DNA of 64,000 bases from positions 1,984,001 to 2,048,000 of the forward strand of contig NZ_AP025943.1 of the NCBI RefSeq assembly GCF_026072915.1. The letters run 5' to 3'. Positions 27,998-36,809 of this stretch are shown here, one piece after another (within the stretch, counting starts at the first letter, position 1; each line of letters opens with the position of its first letter). The notes beneath the pieces were generated by a model that was given only the letters and a program-made list of their open reading frames with translations, did not search any database and was not told where the DNA came from. The position numbers and the translations under genes were made by a program. This DNA is from Akkermansia biwaensis (GTDB lineage Bacteria; Verrucomicrobiota; Verrucomicrobiia; Verrucomicrobiales; Akkermansiaceae).

Positions 27998-29824
27998 TTA
28001 GGAGAAGCTCTTGATGAGGATCTGGCGCTGTTCTTCCAGTTCGGCCGGGAGCTTCTTGCCCACTTTGTCGAACAGTTCGGTCTGGCTTTCCAGTTCAGCC
28101 TTCCATTCGCTCGGGTTGAGAGCCATGTTGGCGTTGAACTGTTCTTCGCTGTAGTCTAGGCCGGTCTTGTCCAGCTCGTCATAGGTCGGGGAGACGCCCA
28201 GCACGGTCTTCTGGCCTTCCGCCTTGCCCTTGGAGCGGCGGAGGATCCAGTCGAGGACGCGCATGTTGTCGCCGAAGCCCGGCCAGATGAAGTTGCCGTC
28301 CTTGTCCTTGCGGAACCAGTTCACGTTGAAGATCAGCGGAGGATTGGCAACGGTCTTGCCCATGTCCAGCCAGTGCTGCCAGTAGTCGCCTACGTTGTAG
28401 CCGATGAAGGGAAGCATGGCCATCGGGTCGCGGCGGACCTGGCCGATAGCGCCAAAGGCGGCGGCGGTCATTTCAGAGCCCATCGTGGCGCCCACGTATA
28501 CGCCGTGCGTCCAGTCGCGGGACTGGAATACGAGGGGCATCGTGGTGGCGCGGCGGCCGCCGAACAGGATCGCGGAGAGGGACACGCCTTCCGGGTTCTG
28601 CCATTCGGGGTCGATCGTCGGGCACTGGGAGGCGGGAGCGGTGAAGCGTGCGTTCGGGTGAGCGCACTTGCGGCCGCAGTCCGGGGTCCAGTCGTTGCCC
28701 TGCCAGTCGATGGCGTGGGCGGGGGCGGGGCCGTCCATGCCTTCCCACCAGACGTCGCCGTCGTCGGTCAGGCCGACGTTGGTGAAGATGACGTTTTTCT
28801 TGATGGTGTCCATGGCGATCGGGTTGGTCTTGTAGGACGTGCCGGGAGCCACGCCGAAGTAGCCGTTTTCCGGGTTGATGGCGTGGAAGGTGCCGTCTTC
28901 GTGCGGCCAGATCCAGGCGATGTCGTCACCGATGATGGAGGTCTTCCAGCCGGCTTCACGGTAGGAGGCGGGGGGAACGAGCATGGCCAGGTTGGTCTTG
29001 CCGCAGGCTGACGGGAATGCGCCGCCCACATAGGCCTTCGTGCCGTCCGGAGATTCAATGCCCAGGAGGAGCATGTGTTCAGCCATCCACTTGTTCTTGC
29101 GGGCGATGGCGGAGGCGATGCGCAGGGCCAGGCACTTCTTGCCGAGCAGGGCATTGCCGCCGTAACCGGAGCCGAAGGACCAGATTTCTTCCGTTTCCGG
29201 GAAGTGGCAGATGTATTTTTCTTCATTGCAGGGCCACGGCACGTCGATCTGGCCGTCTGCGAGGGGAGCGCCCACGGTGTGGAGGCAGGGAACGAAGGTT
29301 CCGTAGCCGTCGCGCTTCGGGTTGCCGCCGCCCTTGACTTCGTCTTCCAGGCGCTTGAGAACTTCCGCACCCATCTTGGTCATGATGCGCATGTTGACCA
29401 CGACGTAGGGGGAGTCCGTGATTTCAATGCCGATCTTGGCCAGCGGGGAGTCCAGGGGACCCATGCAGAAGGGAATGACGTACATGGTACGGCCCTTCAT
29501 GCAGCCCTGGAAAAGGCCCTTCAGCTTGGCCTTCATTTCAGCGGGGTCCGCCCAGTGGTTGGTCGGGCCGGCGTCTTCTTCCTTCTCGCTGCAAATGAAC
29601 GTGCGGTCTTCTACACGGGCCACGTCCGAGGGAGTGGAGCGGGCGAGGAAGCATCCGGGACGCTTCTCGGGGTTCAGTTTGATAAAGGTGCCCTTTTCTA
29701 CCATCATGTTGCAAAGCTCATCATTTTCTTCCTGAGAGCCGTTGCACCAATAGATGGAGTCGGGTTGGCAAAGCTGGGCGATTTCTTCGACCCACTTCTT
29801 AGCTGCTTCGTGAGTGGTACTCAT
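27998..29824 (-). CDS. pckG: Phosphoenolpyruvate carboxykinase (GTP)
   Basis: A 608-residue protein, the normal size for the GTP-dependent class. The kinase P-loop [12 protein letters not shown], the metal-binding GDDIAWI segment and the [13 protein letters not shown] block are intact, and the class-specific reactive-Cys region FPSACGK is present. It interconverts oxaloacetate and PEP with GTP/GDP. In a fermenter that makes propionate or succinate it may run toward oxaloacetate, though this is inference. It is monocistronic, with a promoter at 29834-29862 and a strong terminator. Confidence 0.97.
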   Translation of the reverse strand: MSTTHEAAKKWVEEIAQLCQPDSIYWCNGSQEENDELCNMMVEKGTFIKLNPEKRPGCFLARSTPSDVARVEDRTFICSEKEEDAGPTNHWADPAEMKAKLKGLFQGCMKGRTMYVIPFCMGPLDSPLAKIGIEITDSPYVVVNMRIMTKMGAEVLKRLEDEVKGGGNPKRDGYGTFVPCLHTVGAPLADGQIDVPWPCNEEKYICHFPETEEIWSFGSGYGGNALLGKKCLALRIASAIARKNKWMAEHMLLLGIESPDGTKAYVGGAFPSACGKTNLAMLVPPASYREAGWKTSIIGDDIAWIWPHEDGTFHAINPENGYFGVAPGTSYKTNPIAMDTIKKNVIFTNVGLTDDGDVWWEGMDGPAPAHAIDWQGNDWTPDCGRKCAHPNARFTAPASQCPTIDPEWQNPEGVSLSAILFGGRRATTMPLVFQSRDWTHGVYVGATMGSEMTAAAFGAIGQVRRDPMAMLPFIGYNVGDYWQHWLDMGKTVANPPLIFNVNWFRKDKDGNFIWPGFGDNMRVLDWILRRSKGKAEGQKTVLGVSPTYDELDKTGLDYSEEQFNANMALNPSEWKAELESQTELFDKVGKKLPAELEEQRQILIKSFS

Positions 29825-29833
29825 GGTGAGAAT

Positions 29834-29862
29834 AGTGTATGCACGGAAATGGCTGTTGGCAA
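29834..29862 (-). promoter_or_regulatory. Candidate promoter of pckG
   Basis: Minus-strand TTGCCA, a 17-bp spacer and TACACT, ending about 10 bp before the start codon, which would leave a very short leader. Confidence 0.45.
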
Positions 29863-30003
29863 GTCTCCCGTGCGGCTTTTTACGGGTCTGCCTGTTGATG
29901 ATTCAATGTCTCCGGGAAAATGTTTCGGTCCATGATTGCGGATGGCCGCATCATGGCATGAACGTCTTCAAGAGGGATTTTTCCAGTTCCGGAGTTTATC
30001 GCG

Positions 30004-31584
30004 TTACATGGATCTGGGCACCCATCTGGTGACTTCCTTTCCGGCAAGTTTTGAACTGATGACGTAGGAGCCGGTCCGGATATAGTTTTTCATCAATTCC
30101 TTGTTGAATATCTCCTGTGTTTCCAGTAGGGAAATGGCATCCGTATAGATAACCTTGTACTTTTTCCTGTTAAGGTCTTCAATGAGCTGCTTCTGGAATT
30201 GTTCATTTTGGGCGTTTACTCCGCCAAGAAGTTCCCGGAAGGACCCCGGAGAGGTGTTCAGGGTATGGTAGTATTCTAGCTGTCCCGGATCAGAGGCCTG
30301 GCGGAACAGGGAGATTTCCAGAAATGAGGTCATGGGGCACCCCAGCACGTACTGGCGTCCGTGTTCCTGCATCTCCTTTTGGATCATGGCGATGTTATCC
30401 CAATGATGTTTCTTTTTCGTCCTGTTGATGTCGGCGGTGGTTTGGATAGCAACGAGGGCGAGAAGCGCTATGGCAATCGTAAATAGACCGTTTTTCTGGT
30501 TTTTAGCCAGGAGGATGGAACCGCACAGGCAGGCTGGGGTCAACAGAATGTGAACATAATACATGAGTCCGATCGCGCCCCCATGGCCGCCTACTTTTAC
30601 GATGGCGAGAAAAGCCAGGATGAAAGCGCTTATAATAAACAGGAAATACGGAGATGGCTTGGCCGTTTTTTCCTGTTCAGGTTTGGTGGAGTCAATGATG
30701 GCCTGTTTGTAAAAGATCCAGAAAAGAGGGATGAGAAGGATCACAAACTGGCTTAATTTGATCCAGAAAAGAGGCAGAGTTTTCCGGAATGGCTGCTGAG
30801 CTACAAAGTGATGGAGGATGGCGTAACGGGTTTCATCCAGCAGGAAACAAAGCGAAACCAGTGCTACTGATGCGACCATGAAGAAAGAAAGTTTGAGCCA
30901 TTTATGTTTGTTTTCTAGGAAGATGAAGGCAAGCGCTCCATAGACAAGGGAGAACAGGAAATACTGTTTCGTCAGGAATGAGGCAGCCACCAGCACGGCC
31001 AGAAGAAGTGTCTTGCCCCTGAATGAATACAGGGAAAGAAGCAGGATGGCGTTGGTTAAGGCCATTCCGAGGAAGTTGGGCGGTCCCATGTTGGAGGGTG
31101 CTATGCTCAACAGGCAGTTCAAATAGATGAGTCCGGTGGCCAGGAGCGTTTTTCCAGCAGCCGGAATGTTCAGCAGGAGGAAAAGCCTTTTCTGGATGAT
31201 GATAAAGAGAATAAAGGCTATGACCATGAATGAATAGGATGCTACTCTGTTGAGAAATATGGGGTCCCATGAATCAGGGAGGAAGGAAAGCAGCCATGGC
31301 TGCAGTAAACCGTACAGGTAAATACTGCCGGGGAAATGGGACATGTCAAAGAGTGCCCCGCTTCTGATATTTAGAATGGCGGCGACGTTTGCCATTTCCC
31401 GGTATTCGTTCAGAGGGGATGAAAAGACGGTTTGAGTGACTTTGATCAGGGAAATAACGATGGCGATGAAGGAGATGATGAATAAGGCGGTGGTGATCTT
31501 TTTTTTGTTTCCCAATCCCTGAAGGTCGTCGTTGCCGAACATGATGTTTCTTATCAGGCGATAATAGTGTGCAAGGGTGTTCAT
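30004..31584 (-). CDS. GT-C-fold membrane glycosyltransferase-like protein
   Basis: A 526-residue protein with about ten to eleven membrane helices and a C-terminal soluble tail of about 120 residues. The first extracytoplasmic loop follows helix 1 and contains Asp/Glu residues (NEYREMANVA) where GT-C enzymes such as ArnT, PMT and RgtA place their catalytic acid. These enzymes transfer sugars from polyprenyl-phosphate donors at the outer face of the membrane. Family assignment rests on topology and is not residue-level. Its codon use is more AT-rich than its neighbours, as is common for surface-glycan genes that vary by transfer. Confidence 0.6.
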   Translation of the reverse strand: MNTLAHYYRLIRNIMFGNDDLQGLGNKKKITTALFIISFIAIVISLIKVTQTVFSSPLNEYREMANVAAILNIRSGALFDMSHFPGSIYLYGLLQPWLLSFLPDSWDPIFLNRVASYSFMVIAFILFIIIQKRLFLLLNIPAAGKTLLATGLIYLNCLLSIAPSNMGPPNFLGMALTNAILLLSLYSFRGKTLLLAVLVAASFLTKQYFLFSLVYGALAFIFLENKHKWLKLSFFMVASVALVSLCFLLDETRYAILHHFVAQQPFRKTLPLFWIKLSQFVILLIPLFWIFYKQAIIDSTKPEQEKTAKPSPYFLFIISAFILAFLAIVKVGGHGGAIGLMYYVHILLTPACLCGSILLAKNQKNGLFTIAIALLALVAIQTTADINRTKKKHHWDNIAMIQKEMQEHGRQYVLGCPMTSFLEISLFRQASDPGQLEYYHTLNTSPGSFRELLGGVNAQNEQFQKQLIEDLNRKKYKVIYTDAISLLETQEIFNKELMKNYIRTGSYVISSKLAGKEVTRWVPRSM

Positions 31585-31608
31585 GTTTTTGAGTCGGGAT
31601 GCGGGTGA

Positions 31609-31637
31609 AAACTAGTGAATTGATTTTTAGTCGTCAA
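31609..31637 (-). promoter_or_regulatory. Candidate promoter of the GT-C gene
   Basis: Minus-strand TTGACG, a 17-bp spacer and TAGTTT, about 25 bp upstream of the start codon. Confidence 0.45.
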
Positions 31638-31805
31638 GGTAATAGCGGCGTCTTTGTTTCTTCATCAAAAATGTTTTAACATGGGAAAGGCGGTGGAAAA
31701 GGGAGGGAATGAATCGAATTTGCCGATGAAGATAATTGAATTTCTGTCAATGCCTGCCGGATTGGACATTCCGGGATGTAATGAAGGAGTGATTTGACAG
31801 GGAAA

Positions 31806-31833
31806 TTGCTTGCCAGTTTGCATTGGATAGTCT
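31806..31833 (+). promoter_or_regulatory. Candidate promoter of the amidase gene
   Basis: TTGCTT, a 16-bp spacer and TAGTCT directly upstream of the ATG at 31845. A TTGACA at 31794 is too far from this -10 to pair with it. Confidence 0.35.
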
Positions 31834-31844
31834 AGGGAAGAATC

Positions 31845-32519
31845 ATGAATGTTAGAAAGTTGATGGCAAAAGCGGCGTTTCTGGCGCTTCCCGCTCTGTT
31901 TGCGGCGTGTTCGGATACTTCCCGGCCTCCCGCCATCAGCTTCAGGATCAGTAATGCTCCCCCCGTGCCGCGCACCATGTCCCAGATGGCCGGGGAAGTG
32001 CGCATTGAGCGGGATTTCATGTCCCCGCGCTCCCGCGCGCGCCGCGCGGCCCGTTCCATGAAGCCGCGCTTCATCACCATCCACAGCACGGCCAATCCCA
32101 CCGGGGACGCCGCCGCCCATTCCCGTGCCCTGAAAAGGGGGGCGATGGGTTCCCTGAACTGGCATTTCACCGTGGACCAGTACCACGCCATCCAGCACAT
32201 CCCCCTGAATGAAACGGGGCGGCACGCGGACCGCGGCGGCCCGGGTGACATGTATTCCATCGGCATTGAGATGGGGGAGGTCCGGTCCCACAATCCCATC
32301 GTGACCTGGAACCGTTCCGCCAAGCTGACGGCGGTGCTGATGAAGCAGTACAATATTCCCCTTCGCAATGTGGTGCCCCATTATTACTGGACAGGCAAGA
32401 ATTGTCCCGCCCCCCTGCTGACCAACGGCAGGCCCGGGTACAAATGGAGCTGGTTTGTGTCCCGCGTGGATTATTACAGGCGCTGCCTGGAAACGAAGCC
32501 CGCTCCGGCGGCGCACTGA
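31845..32519 (+). CDS. N-acetylmuramoyl-L-alanine amidase (Amidase_2) lipoprotein
   Basis: A 224-residue protein with a lipoprotein signal (LFAAC, cysteine near 22). The mature part is a type 2 amidase/PGRP fold: FITIHSTANP supplies the first zinc His, SLNWHFTVDQ the core strand, HIPLNETGRHAD the loop with a further His, and IGIEMGE a conserved strand. Late residues HYYWTGKNCPAPL match the family block that usually reads HxxxxGKxCP, with zinc ligands. It should cleave the MurNAc-L-Ala bond of peptidoglycan from an outer-membrane or periplasmic location, for recycling or wall remodelling. Confidence 0.85.
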   Translation: MNVRKLMAKAAFLALPALFAACSDTSRPPAISFRISNAPPVPRTMSQMAGEVRIERDFMSPRSRARRAARSMKPRFITIHSTANPTGDAAAHSRALKRGAMGSLNWHFTVDQYHAIQHIPLNETGRHADRGGPGDMYSIGIEMGEVRSHNPIVTWNRSAKLTAVLMKQYNIPLRNVVPHYYWTGKNCPAPLLTNGRPGYKWSWFVSRVDYYRRCLETKPAPAAH

Positions 32520-32564
32520 TGCGGGCCGCCTGGTGCATGAGTTGTGAGGAAAGCGCCTGGAACA

Positions 32565-34631
32565 ATGGCCGGCAATCTGCTTCTGACATCCCCCCTGGAG
32601 GCCTGCTCCTTCATTCGTCCCAAGGAACTGGCGGCGATGCAGGCGGCCGGAATGGCCGCTGTACGGGACCTGCTGTTCATGCTGCCCCGCAGGTATGAGG
32701 ACCGCCGGATGTTCGACCGCTATGATTCCCTGTCCTCCGGCGCGCCCGTCTGCCTCCGCGGCCGGGTGGTGGACGTAGGCTGGAAAGGCTGGGGAGGGAA
32801 GGGCGGCAAGGGGCGCGGCAGGTACGTGGAAGCCGTCCTGGAGGATGAACAGTCCCTGGGGAATGCCCGTTTTTCCTGCCTGTGGTTCAGCATGCCGGGG
32901 ATTGCCCGGATGCTGTGCGCCGGGCAGGAGATGATCGTGTACGGGCGCATGAAGCCCTACGGGAAGAAGTTGAGCATGGTTCATCCGGATTTCGAGTTGA
33001 TCCGGGAGGGGGAGGACAATTCCATCCACCTGAACCGCATCGTGCCCGTGTACAGCGGCAGGATGGGCATTCCCGTGCGCAGGCTGCGGGAGATCGTCTG
33101 GGAGGCGTTGGAGCAGTTGTCTCCGGAACCGGAACCTGAGATTTATGAATTTGTGCCCGGCGTTCCGTGCAAGACGGCGCTGCGCGACCTGCATTTTCCC
33201 GGTTCCGCGGAAGCGCGGGACAAGACGAGGCGGCGCTTTGCGCTGGAGGAGTGCCTGGCCCAGCAGTTGAACGTGGCCTACAGGCGCCGCCGTGCGGAGG
33301 CGGTTCCCGGCATGCAGACGGCCGGTTCCAGCCTCCTGGTCCGGGATTTGGCGGCGTCCCTGCCTTTTGAATTGACGGAAGCCCAGAAGCGCTGCGTGCG
33401 GGAGATTTACCGGGACATGAAGGCCCCCCGTTCCATGAACAGGCTGCTCCAGGGGGATGTGGGGTCCGGGAAGACGCTTGTGGCGCTGTGCGCGATGCTG
33501 CTGGCCGTGGAACACGGGTATTCCGCCGTGATGATGGCTCCCACCCAGATTCTGGCGGAACAGCACTACCTGAAGTTCAGGCAGATGCTGGACAAGCTGG
33601 ATGTTCCCGTTTCCCTGGTGACGGCGGAGAGGAAGGAGGAATCCCACATTTCATTCGGCGGTCAGGGCGGCATTGTGGTGGGAACGCACGCCCTCCTTTA
33701 TGGGAAGAACGTGCCGGAACGTCTGGGCCTTGTCGTGATTGACGAACAGCACAAGTTCGGCGTGAATCAGCGGGAAAAGCTGATTGCGCGGGAGGAGAGG
33801 CCGGACGTGCTGGTGATGACGGCCACCCCCATTCCCCGGACGCTGACCCTGACTTTTTACGGGGATTTGGACGTTTCCATCCTGGACGGCATGCCGGGGG
33901 GCCGGGGAAAGGTGGTGACGGCCATCCGCACCGCGAAGGACAGGGAGAAGGTGGTCAAGTTCGTCAGGGACCAGTTGGAGGAAGGAAGGCAGATTTACGT
34001 GGTTTCCCCGCTGATTGACGGGGAGGAGTCCCGGAAGGGAAAGGCCGTGACGAAGGAGCTGGACGAATGGAAGGCCCTCTTGCCCCATGTGGACGTGGGG
34101 CTGCTGCACGGCAGGATGCCTGCGGAGGAAAAGGAGGCCGTTATGAAGGATTTCCGGGACAACCGGACCAGTGTGCTGGTTTCCACCACGGTGGTGGAGG
34201 TGGGCGTGGACGTGCCCAACGCTACGGTGATGATTATCAATAATGCCGAAAATTTCGGCCTCTCCCAGCTTCACCAGCTCCGCGGGCGCATTGGCCGCGG
34301 AGCGTACAAGTCCTACTGCATTCTGATGACGGAAGCCCAGCCCGGAGATGAACAGTGGGAAAAGCTGCACATTGTGGAAACCACGTCCAACGGGTTTGAC
34401 CTGGCGGAGCAGGATTTGAAACTCCGGGGGCCGGGAGACGTGCTGGGAACTTCCCAGAGCGGCCTGAAGGGAGTGCGGTTTGAGGAATGGCTTTTGGACG
34501 TCCGGCTGATCCACCGCGGCAGGGAGCTTGCGGAAGCTATTCTGACGGAAGATCCAGACTTGAAATCCGCCAAATACCGCCCTCTCCGCTTTTTGTTAGA
34601 AAGCGGTGAAATGAAGCGGGTCGCCAATTAA
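32565..34631 (+). CDS. recG: ATP-dependent DNA helicase RecG
   Basis: From ATG at 32565 the product is 688 residues; a GTG seven codons upstream is an alternative. An N-terminal OB/wedge domain (VCLRGRVVDVG) is followed by helicase motifs: LQGDVGSGKT (Walker A), MAPTQILAEQH, VVIDEQHKFGV (DEQH box), MTATPIPRTL, and the C-terminal QLRGRIGRG and LRGPGDVLGT blocks specific for RecG. The protein reverses stalled forks and processes Holliday junctions and R-loops. It follows the amidase gene by 45 bp. Confidence 0.96.
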   Translation: MAGNLLLTSPLEACSFIRPKELAAMQAAGMAAVRDLLFMLPRRYEDRRMFDRYDSLSSGAPVCLRGRVVDVGWKGWGGKGGKGRGRYVEAVLEDEQSLGNARFSCLWFSMPGIARMLCAGQEMIVYGRMKPYGKKLSMVHPDFELIREGEDNSIHLNRIVPVYSGRMGIPVRRLREIVWEALEQLSPEPEPEIYEFVPGVPCKTALRDLHFPGSAEARDKTRRRFALEECLAQQLNVAYRRRRAEAVPGMQTAGSSLLVRDLAASLPFELTEAQKRCVREIYRDMKAPRSMNRLLQGDVGSGKTLVALCAMLLAVEHGYSAVMMAPTQILAEQHYLKFRQMLDKLDVPVSLVTAERKEESHISFGGQGGIVVGTHALLYGKNVPERLGLVVIDEQHKFGVNQREKLIAREERPDVLVMTATPIPRTLTLTFYGDLDVSILDGMPGGRGKVVTAIRTAKDREKVVKFVRDQLEEGRQIYVVSPLIDGEESRKGKAVTKELDEWKALLPHVDVGLLHGRMPAEEKEAVMKDFRDNRTSVLVSTTVVEVGVDVPNATVMIINNAENFGLSQLHQLRGRIGRGAYKSYCILMTEAQPGDEQWEKLHIVETTSNGFDLAEQDLKLRGPGDVLGTSQSGLKGVRFEEWLLDVRLIHRGRELAEAILTEDPDLKSAKYRPLRFLLESGEMKRVAN

Positions 34632-34771
34632 TATTATCATCTGCAATCCTTTTGCCGCCAGCTGGTAAGGAGTGTATGACAAATACGTTTTGCAACGGTT
34701 TGTGTATTGGAATGAATCTAAAGATGCAAAGAGGAACACCTCTTCTTTTAACCCGAACAACCGATAAAACA

Positions 34772-35215
34772 ATGATTCAAACGTATCAAATACTCCCCGT
34801 GGTGGCGATCGTATGCTCCGCCTCCGCCATGGCCCAGAATGCGGTCGATCCCGTAGAGCTGGCTAAGCAGAATGTCGACCTGATTTCGTCCGCCAACAAG
34901 GTTCTGGACGACGTGAAGGACAATACGGCGGTCGCTATCGCCATCAAGCAGCTCGATGCTCTGACTCAGAAGGCCAAGCAATTGGACAAGTCCATGGAAA
35001 ATGTGAAGCTCACTTCCCAACAGGCTATCCGGATTACCAAACTTAATGGAGATGTCCAGGATACCATCGTGGACCTGCTGGAAAATTGCCAACGCATTCA
35101 GAAGGACAAGCTCATGACGCCCGCCCTGCTCAAGGCGGTGAACAACTTTGCCGCTGCCGCCAATATTGAAGTGGTGGAAACGATTACGACCGTTGAGCAA
35201 ATCGTGGAAGACTAG
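34772..35215 (+). CDS. Small secreted helical protein of unknown function
   Basis: The chosen ATG at 34772 gives 147 residues opening with a signal peptide (ILPVVAIVCSASAMA) cleaved near residue 21; an upstream frame of 40 codons adds no signal-like sequence. The mature protein is almost entirely helical with heptad-like spacing of Leu/Val/Ile and acidic and Lys residues, so a coiled coil or helical bundle is expected. No family is recognised. GC content is lower than in recG. A weak GC-rich hairpin without a T-run follows at about 35249-35275. Confidence 0.65.
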   Translation: MIQTYQILPVVAIVCSASAMAQNAVDPVELAKQNVDLISSANKVLDDVKDNTAVAIAIKQLDALTQKAKQLDKSMENVKLTSQQAIRITKLNGDVQDTIVDLLENCQRIQKDKLMTPALLKAVNNFAAAANIEVVETITTVEQIVED

Positions 35216-35333
35216 CCTGTAAATATTTATAAAGACCTTCAACTGGCAGGGCCGCTTCCTTGACGGGGAGCGGCCTTAGCATGTTCATGGAGGAGGATGA
35301 AAGTTCTTTTCCGCTTTTCCCGTAGAAGCCATT

Positions 35334-36740
35334 ATGTTAAATCATTTTTTGCTTCTTTTGGTATCGTTCGGCTTATGCTACGCTGCTCTTGGAGAAAGCC
35401 TGCCTTCTTCACTAAAGGCGGAACCCCAGTACAGGAATGCCGCTTCCTACAGCTGGCAGGACAGGCATGAAGCTGTTGTCCGGCGCAACAGGGAGATTTG
35501 TCCGGAGTATGTTATCATTGGCGATTCCATTACCCATAAATGGGGTGGTGAACCGTCGGACAAGGTTTCCGGCCAGGGATATGATTCCTGGCGCTCACTT
35601 TTCGGAAGGTACAGAACCACTAATATGGGTTTTGGCTTCGATTATATTGATAATGCCTATTATCGTGTTTCTCATGGAGAACTTGATGGCCTTTCTCCGC
35701 GCGTGATCATTATGTTGCTTGGCACAAACAACATTGGGCACCGAAGGGATACGGCCCGGATATGCGCCGCCAACATGAAAGCCCTTGTAGAACTGGTAAA
35801 AAAGAAATGCCCCAATTCCAAGATTTTGCTGCTTGGCGTTCTCCCGCGCCAGGATATGGATTTTTGCATTCCGGTCATCAAGGAAACGAATAAGTTTTAC
35901 AAACAGCTGGCTGACGGAAAAACCGTTTTTTTCGCCAATCCGGGAGATCTTTTGCAGGACGATCGTTCAGGGAGGGCCAACAAGAAATATATGTCTGATG
36001 GGGTTCATCTCAACGCCGCCGGATACAAAATACTTGGAGTAGAATTGCAAAAGATTTTGGCAGAGCTGGATCCCCTTTATACTCCAGAAGGAAGAACGGA
36101 TCTGGTCTACATAGGAGATTCTATTACGAACAATTACTGCAAAAAGGAACCGCCGTTGCAGGATTTTCTCCCTATCTGGGAGGAATTTTATGGGCGCTAT
36201 CATGCAAAAAACCTGGGTGTCAGCGGCAACCTGACCGGAGATGTTCTGGCGCGCATAGATAAGGGGATTCTGGACCACGTCAATCCCAAGGTTGCCATCA
36301 TCATGATTGGTACCAACGACACGGGAAGAATGAAAACGGAGAAGGAAACTTTGGAGGGTATCCGGAAAGTAGTTTCTTCCGTACAGGCAAAGTTACCCGA
36401 AACTCATGTGATGCTTCTTGGTATTCTTCCCAGCGATATACGCAACTGGCATGTGCCGGGAGCCTCGGATCCCGGGGGAAAGTTTAAGAAGGACATGAGT
36501 ATCAACAAACAACTGGCGGAACTGTACCGCGGCAGCCGGGATGTCACCTTTTTGGATATTAGCGGAAAATTCCTGAAGGAAGACGGGAGTGTTAATGAAG
36601 ACCTCTTTTATGATCCTCAGATTGTAGTCATTAATGGAAAGAAGGCGGGTCCCCTTCATCCCAATACGAAAGGGCAGAGGCTGATGGCGGAGACCATCAA
36701 GCCTGTCTTGGACAAGATCATGGCGCGCTCTGTGCGTTGA
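35334..36740 (+). CDS. Tandem SGNH/GDSL hydrolase, secreted
   Basis: A 468-residue protein with a signal peptide (about 19 residues) and two SGNH hydrolase domains in one chain. Domain 1 has GDSIT (63-67), GTNN (130-133) and DGVHLN (222-227). Domain 2 has GDSIT (261-265), GNLTGD, GTND (326-329) and GPLHPN (439-444). The family contains esterases acting on acylated sugars and lipids such as sialic acid O-acetyl groups and PAF. In domain 2 the Asp of the DxxH pair is replaced by Gly at 439, so it may use another acid or be weak. AT-rich compared with neighbours. Confidence 0.85.
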   Translation: MLNHFLLLLVSFGLCYAALGESLPSSLKAEPQYRNAASYSWQDRHEAVVRRNREICPEYVIIGDSITHKWGGEPSDKVSGQGYDSWRSLFGRYRTTNMGFGFDYIDNAYYRVSHGELDGLSPRVIIMLLGTNNIGHRRDTARICAANMKALVELVKKKCPNSKILLLGVLPRQDMDFCIPVIKETNKFYKQLADGKTVFFANPGDLLQDDRSGRANKKYMSDGVHLNAAGYKILGVELQKILAELDPLYTPEGRTDLVYIGDSITNNYCKKEPPLQDFLPIWEEFYGRYHAKNLGVSGNLTGDVLARIDKGILDHVNPKVAIIMIGTNDTGRMKTEKETLEGIRKVVSSVQAKLPETHVMLLGILPSDIRNWHVPGASDPGGKFKKDMSINKQLAELYRGSRDVTFLDISGKFLKEDGSVNEDLFYDPQIVVINGKKAGPLHPNTKGQRLMAETIKPVLDKIMARSVR

Positions 36741-36809
36741 TTCGCCATTTAAATCCGGAAGGCGCTGGACAGAATGCCCAAGAGGATGAAGATGAGTTTC
36801 CCCCTTCCT

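Noticed and set aside
31665-33647. A 660-codon minus-strand frame across the amidase and recG genes
   Set aside because: His/Pro/Gly/Gln-rich shadow of two well-supported genes, with no family match.
35249-35275. GC-rich hairpin after the small secreted protein as a terminator
   Set aside because: The stem is imperfect and no T-run follows, so it was not listed as a terminator.
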